Positions 61,523-64,000 of a DNA stretch of 64,000 bases are shown here, one piece after another. Below the pieces are notes generated by a model, which searched no databases, was not told the DNA's origin, and saw nothing but the letters and a program-made list of their open reading frames with translations. The first letter of the stretch is position 1, and each line of letters starts with the position of its first letter. The position numbers and the translations under genes are program-made. Origin of the DNA: Acidilutibacter cellobiosedens (GTDB lineage: Bacteria > Bacillota > Clostridia > Tissierellales > Acidilutibacteraceae); the NCBI RefSeq assembly GCF_004103715.1, contig NZ_CP035282.1, forward strand, positions 1,540,673-1,604,672. The letters are read 5' to 3'.

Positions 61523-62536
61523 ATGAATAAATTTGGTGTTCAATATTTAAATGAAGCATTAGAAAAAGAATTAAGGAAAAAAGTTTGCATTAGTGATTTA
61601 AGAGCTGAAAATAAGGAAATCAGAAAAACCCTAAAAAAATTTCAGCAAGGCTACACTAAAAGAAATTTGGAAGAAATAGACTCTTTTATGAAAAAAATTT
61701 TTATAGATTCACACGAAACATCTATATTAGGTACCGGAACCGGTGAGTTAGCTTTAGGGATTGATGAAGTAAGAAATTTAATCGAAGATGATTGGAAATA
61801 TTGGGGAGATATAAATATAGACTGTGAAAATGCAAATATATCACGTTTTGAAGATGTTGCGTGGGTTTCGACTAAGGGATCAGTTAAATATATTTTTGAA
61901 GATACATTGGAGAGATATGATAATTATCTTAGTTTTATCAAGGACAAGGTTCACGATGATACACTTACACCCAAACAGAAAGTTACTTATATTAATTGGA
62001 TTCTAGCATTAACTTATCATCAGCGTTTACAAGGAAAAAGAGAATATTTATGGCCTTTAGGTTTAAGCGGAGTTCTATTAAGAGATAAAGACAGATGGAA
62101 ATTTAAGCATATTAAATTTTCTATTCCAAGGGCTAATTTTCCGGATGAACGTTTTGAAAATTCTAAACAATATACAGATAGTTATAACGAACAAAATAAT
62201 AAAGCTAATGAATACAAATACAATCAAATCACGCCCCAAATAAAGGAGCTTTTAAAAAGTTTTCAAGTAGATATTTTAGGAATTGAAGATATTACAAAAG
62301 AGATGATAGAAAAATATTTTGTAAAATCAAAAATACCATATATTATTGGCCATGAAAATCAATGGTATTATGGAATTGATCAGATCAATGAATTTTTTAA
62401 TAAAAGCGATAAATTTAACGTAAATTTAGATATAGAACATTCAATTGCATCCACATCAGGCGAAATTACTTGGCAAGAAAACATAAAAATGGGGCCCTAT
62501 CATATAACCATGCAAACGTTATTCATAGCAACATAG
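61523..62536 (+). CDS. NTF2/SnoaL-like hypothetical protein
   Basis: 337 residues. Two NTF2-like halves can be traced: residues about 30-190 ('FQQGYTKRNLEEIDSFMKKIF', 'GTGTGELALGIDEVRNLIEDDWKYWGD', 'VAWVSTKGSVKYIF') and about 240-337 ('YGIDQINEFFNKSDKFNVNLD'). This is the SnoaL_3 pattern used as ligand-binding pocket; no enzyme residues can be named. Start ATG 61523 after GGGGGA. Confidence 0.6.
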   Translation: MNKFGVQYLNEALEKELRKKVCISDLRAENKEIRKTLKKFQQGYTKRNLEEIDSFMKKIFIDSHETSILGTGTGELALGIDEVRNLIEDDWKYWGDINIDCENANISRFEDVAWVSTKGSVKYIFEDTLERYDNYLSFIKDKVHDDTLTPKQKVTYINWILALTYHQRLQGKREYLWPLGLSGVLLRDKDRWKFKHIKFSIPRANFPDERFENSKQYTDSYNEQNNKANEYKYNQITPQIKELLKSFQVDILGIEDITKEMIEKYFVKSKIPYIIGHENQWYYGIDQINEFFNKSDKFNVNLDIEHSIASTSGEITWQENIKMGPYHITMQTLFIAT

Positions 62537-62574
62537 AGGAAATGAAATAACTATTATTATAAGGAGGTAAATAT

Positions 62575-63030
62575 ATGCACTTAGGTTCGATTTATTTAAT
62601 AGTACAAGATTTTAATAAGTCAATTCAATTCTATGAAAAATTATTAGAAATGCCAGTAAGTGCTCAAAATATGCAAAGATTTGCTCAGTTTGAGTTTGAA
62701 GGAAATAATATTTCCATTATGAATGGTTATTTTGATGCCATGAATCCGAATTTAACTGTGTGTAAAGGAGAATATATAGAGGAATTCGATAATTTGGTTG
62801 CAATGGCAGAAGCTGAAAATACACATAAATTTGTATTAAATTTCTGGGCTGAAAACCTGGAAAAAGAAAGAGAAAGAATAGTGCAGTTAGGTATTAGCGA
62901 TAAATTGGCCAAAATCAAATATGTTAATAATGTAAAACCATATTATTATTTTCAATTTACAGACCCAGATGGAAATATTATCGAAATAACAGGTCAATAT
63001 TCTCCAAAGAAAGGAGAATTTGATGAATGA
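62575..63030 (+). CDS. VOC superfamily (glyoxalase/dioxygenase fold) protein
   Basis: 151 residues with 'MHLGSIYLIVQDFNKSIQFYEKLLEMPV' and the end 'PYYYFQFTDPDGNIIEITGQY', the two beta-alpha-beta-beta-beta units of the VOC fold. One metal ligand Glu (in 'NIIEITG') is plain; a first-strand His (residue 2) is possible. GGAGGT before ATG. Substrate unknown. Confidence 0.8.
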   Translation: MHLGSIYLIVQDFNKSIQFYEKLLEMPVSAQNMQRFAQFEFEGNNISIMNGYFDAMNPNLTVCKGEYIEEFDNLVAMAEAENTHKFVLNFWAENLEKERERIVQLGISDKLAKIKYVNNVKPYYYFQFTDPDGNIIEITGQYSPKKGEFDE

Positions 63031-63208
63031 TAAAAACGAATTGGTACTCAAAGGATACGGTTGGATGCTAAAGTCATTTTCACAAGTAAATAAAGGGGAA
63101 GTAATTGATTACCTAATTAAAAATCACAAGAGTATGCCGAGAATTTCTTTTAGATATGCAATAGAAAAAATGGATAAAGAAAGCCATTTATATCTTATGG
63201 AGTTATAA
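63023..63208 (+). pseudogene. DNA alkylation repair protein (AlkD-like), C-terminal remnant
   Basis: 61 residues: 'LVLKGYGWMLKSFSQVNKGEVIDYLIKNHKSMPRISFRYAIEKM' equals the last two HEAT-like helices of AlkC/AlkD-type DNA glycosylases (usual length about 230). The start overlaps the VOC stop and has AAAGGAG before it, so it may still be translated, but the DNA-binding groove and catalytic Asp are missing. Confidence 0.6.
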
Positions 63209-63281
63209 CATTATTTTAATATATAAATTGGAAGTTATAAATGGATATCTTTTATATTTATTAAAATGGGGGATTTACAAA

Positions 63282-64000
63282 ATGTTAATATCAAGAAAAA
63301 CAGGAGAAAAATATATACAGAATAAATATGAACGTATAATAGAACGGTATAATCCAAGTATGAAAAGCGATATCATTTCATTCCATTATCAAAATCCAAG
63401 AATTATTGACGGGTTAATTGAATGACTTGAAGAAAGTCCTGAGAGTGCATTAATTTTAAGAGAAGATAATATAAATAAGGGCAGTTGCTATATATGAACA
63501 AGGGGATTGTGCAGAAAGAGATATATGGATGTTTGTAGGAGAACAATATAGGAACCATGGTATAGGTTCGGAACTATTGTTTGCAATTCTTGAAGAAATG
63601 AAATTTGCAGGAACACAAACAGCTTTTTGTGATTTTGCGAGGAATGATATAATACATAATTTTTTATTCAAAAATGGGTTTGAGCATTATTGTTATTCTG
63701 TTTATATGACTAATGAAACAATTTTAAGTAAAGAAGAATTTACTGGTATTCGTCATTATGAGGATAAGGACTATATTGAAACTTTTGAACTTGTTTCAAG
63801 AGCGTTTCATAATATGCGGTTATCAGTTGGTTTAAATTCAAAATGTGATGAATCAACTGATAAATCACGAAACCAATATGCAGATAACAGCAATGATTTA
63901 TTTGTATTAGAAAGTGATGGTAAAATTGTTGCCAGCTTGCTTTTAAATAAAAATTGCATTGAAAATGTTGCAGTTAAGATAGATTGTCAGAGGCATGGTT
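63282..64000 (+). pseudogene. Double-domain GNAT acetyltransferase, disrupted, runs off the window
   Basis: Begins at ATG 63282 (GGGGGA before it) with 'MLISRKTGEKYIQNKYERII', meets TGA at 63423-63425, stays coding in the same frame for about 20 codons, then continues in another frame: 'AERDIWMFVGEQYRNHGIGSELLFAILEEMKF' (acetyl-CoA loop), and on to 'SLLLNKNCIENVAVKIDCQRHG', the start of a second loop at the window edge. One internal stop and one frameshift make it a pseudogene unless they are sequencing errors. Confidence 0.65.

Noticed and set aside
1-64000. tRNA, rRNA, tmRNA or replication origin
   Set aside because: I found no CCA-ended cloverleaf, rRNA core sequence or cluster of DnaA boxes while reading; a covariance-model search would be needed to exclude small RNAs.

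Overview
The window reads as chromosome of a low-GC, probably anaerobic Firmicute of the class Clostridia (Clostridiales/Tissierellales-like). The grounds are AT-rich codon use, strong GGAGG ribosome sites with frequent GTG/TTG starts, a SCIFF ranthipeptide pair (near-universal in Clostridia), a recJ-rel-dtd-hemZ housekeeping run and no tRNA or rRNA genes. Every gene I support lies on the + strand. The genus is not decided by what I can see.

Layout. 1-1279: end of a MacB-type ABC ATPase, an inverted remnant of an IS1182-like element, and an AgrC-like histidine kinase beheaded by it. 1464-4937: a class III lanthipeptide locus (31-aa precursor with an LxLQ leader motif, separate lyase and cyclase genes, MFS transporter) whose synthetase lacks the central kinase domain. 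4951-5084: a 134-bp MITE with a second inverted copy at 38758-38891. 6197-7752: scfA/scfB. 8192-9132: a split sigma factor like Bacillus SigO/RsoA with a YvrJ gene between the two halves. 9270-17579: lapA-like gene, recJ, rel, dtd, metallo-beta-lactamase-fold hydrolase, a small HTH gene, hemZ and an acetyltransferase. 18112-24640: a PTS operon (PRD regulator, EIIA, EIIB, EIIC, M20 dipeptidase, glycosylasparaginase, second EIIA) that looks built for a glycosyl-asparagine substrate. 24794-26503: an acyl-CoA dehydrogenase fused to an EtfA FAD domain. 26680-27712: an UPF0175/PIN toxin-antitoxin pair broken by a second copy of the IS1182-like remnant. 27822-32054: a LanFEG-type immunity transporter with its own two-component system. 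33304-35853: an intact-looking IS21-family element. 35879-38715: acetyltransferases, acetyltransferase debris and an AbiE-type toxin-antitoxin pair. 38933-41202: a BlaI/BlaR1-like pair with a clear promoter and operators.

The most striking region is 41471-56353, a CXXX-repeat RiPP system. A promoter and a long leader with a terminator precede a fused radical-SAM/CXXX-maturase gene and a small modification-system protein. Then come three cysteine-every-fourth-residue precursor genes, two of them each paired with a membrane-anchored solute-binding-type protein, an ABC exporter, and a hybrid transporter: MalF-like permease, MalG-like permease fused to an efflux-adaptor domain, MacB-type extracellular domain protein and MalK/UgpC-like ATPase. 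Each precursor gene is flanked by conserved RNA hairpins, and a 19-bp scar suggests a third binding-protein gene was lost. The likely scheme is modification of the repeat peptides by the radical SAM enzyme, export, and recognition or handling outside the cell by the dedicated binding proteins and the hybrid ABC complex; the last part is inference.

The right end (56439-64000) holds cutC, a methyltransferase, a phosphoesterase, peptidase E, NUDIX and VOC genes mixed with decayed genes: a Y1/REP-type transposase tail, a large acetyltransferase in pieces, a DNA-alkylation-repair tail and a frameshifted acetyltransferase that runs off the window.
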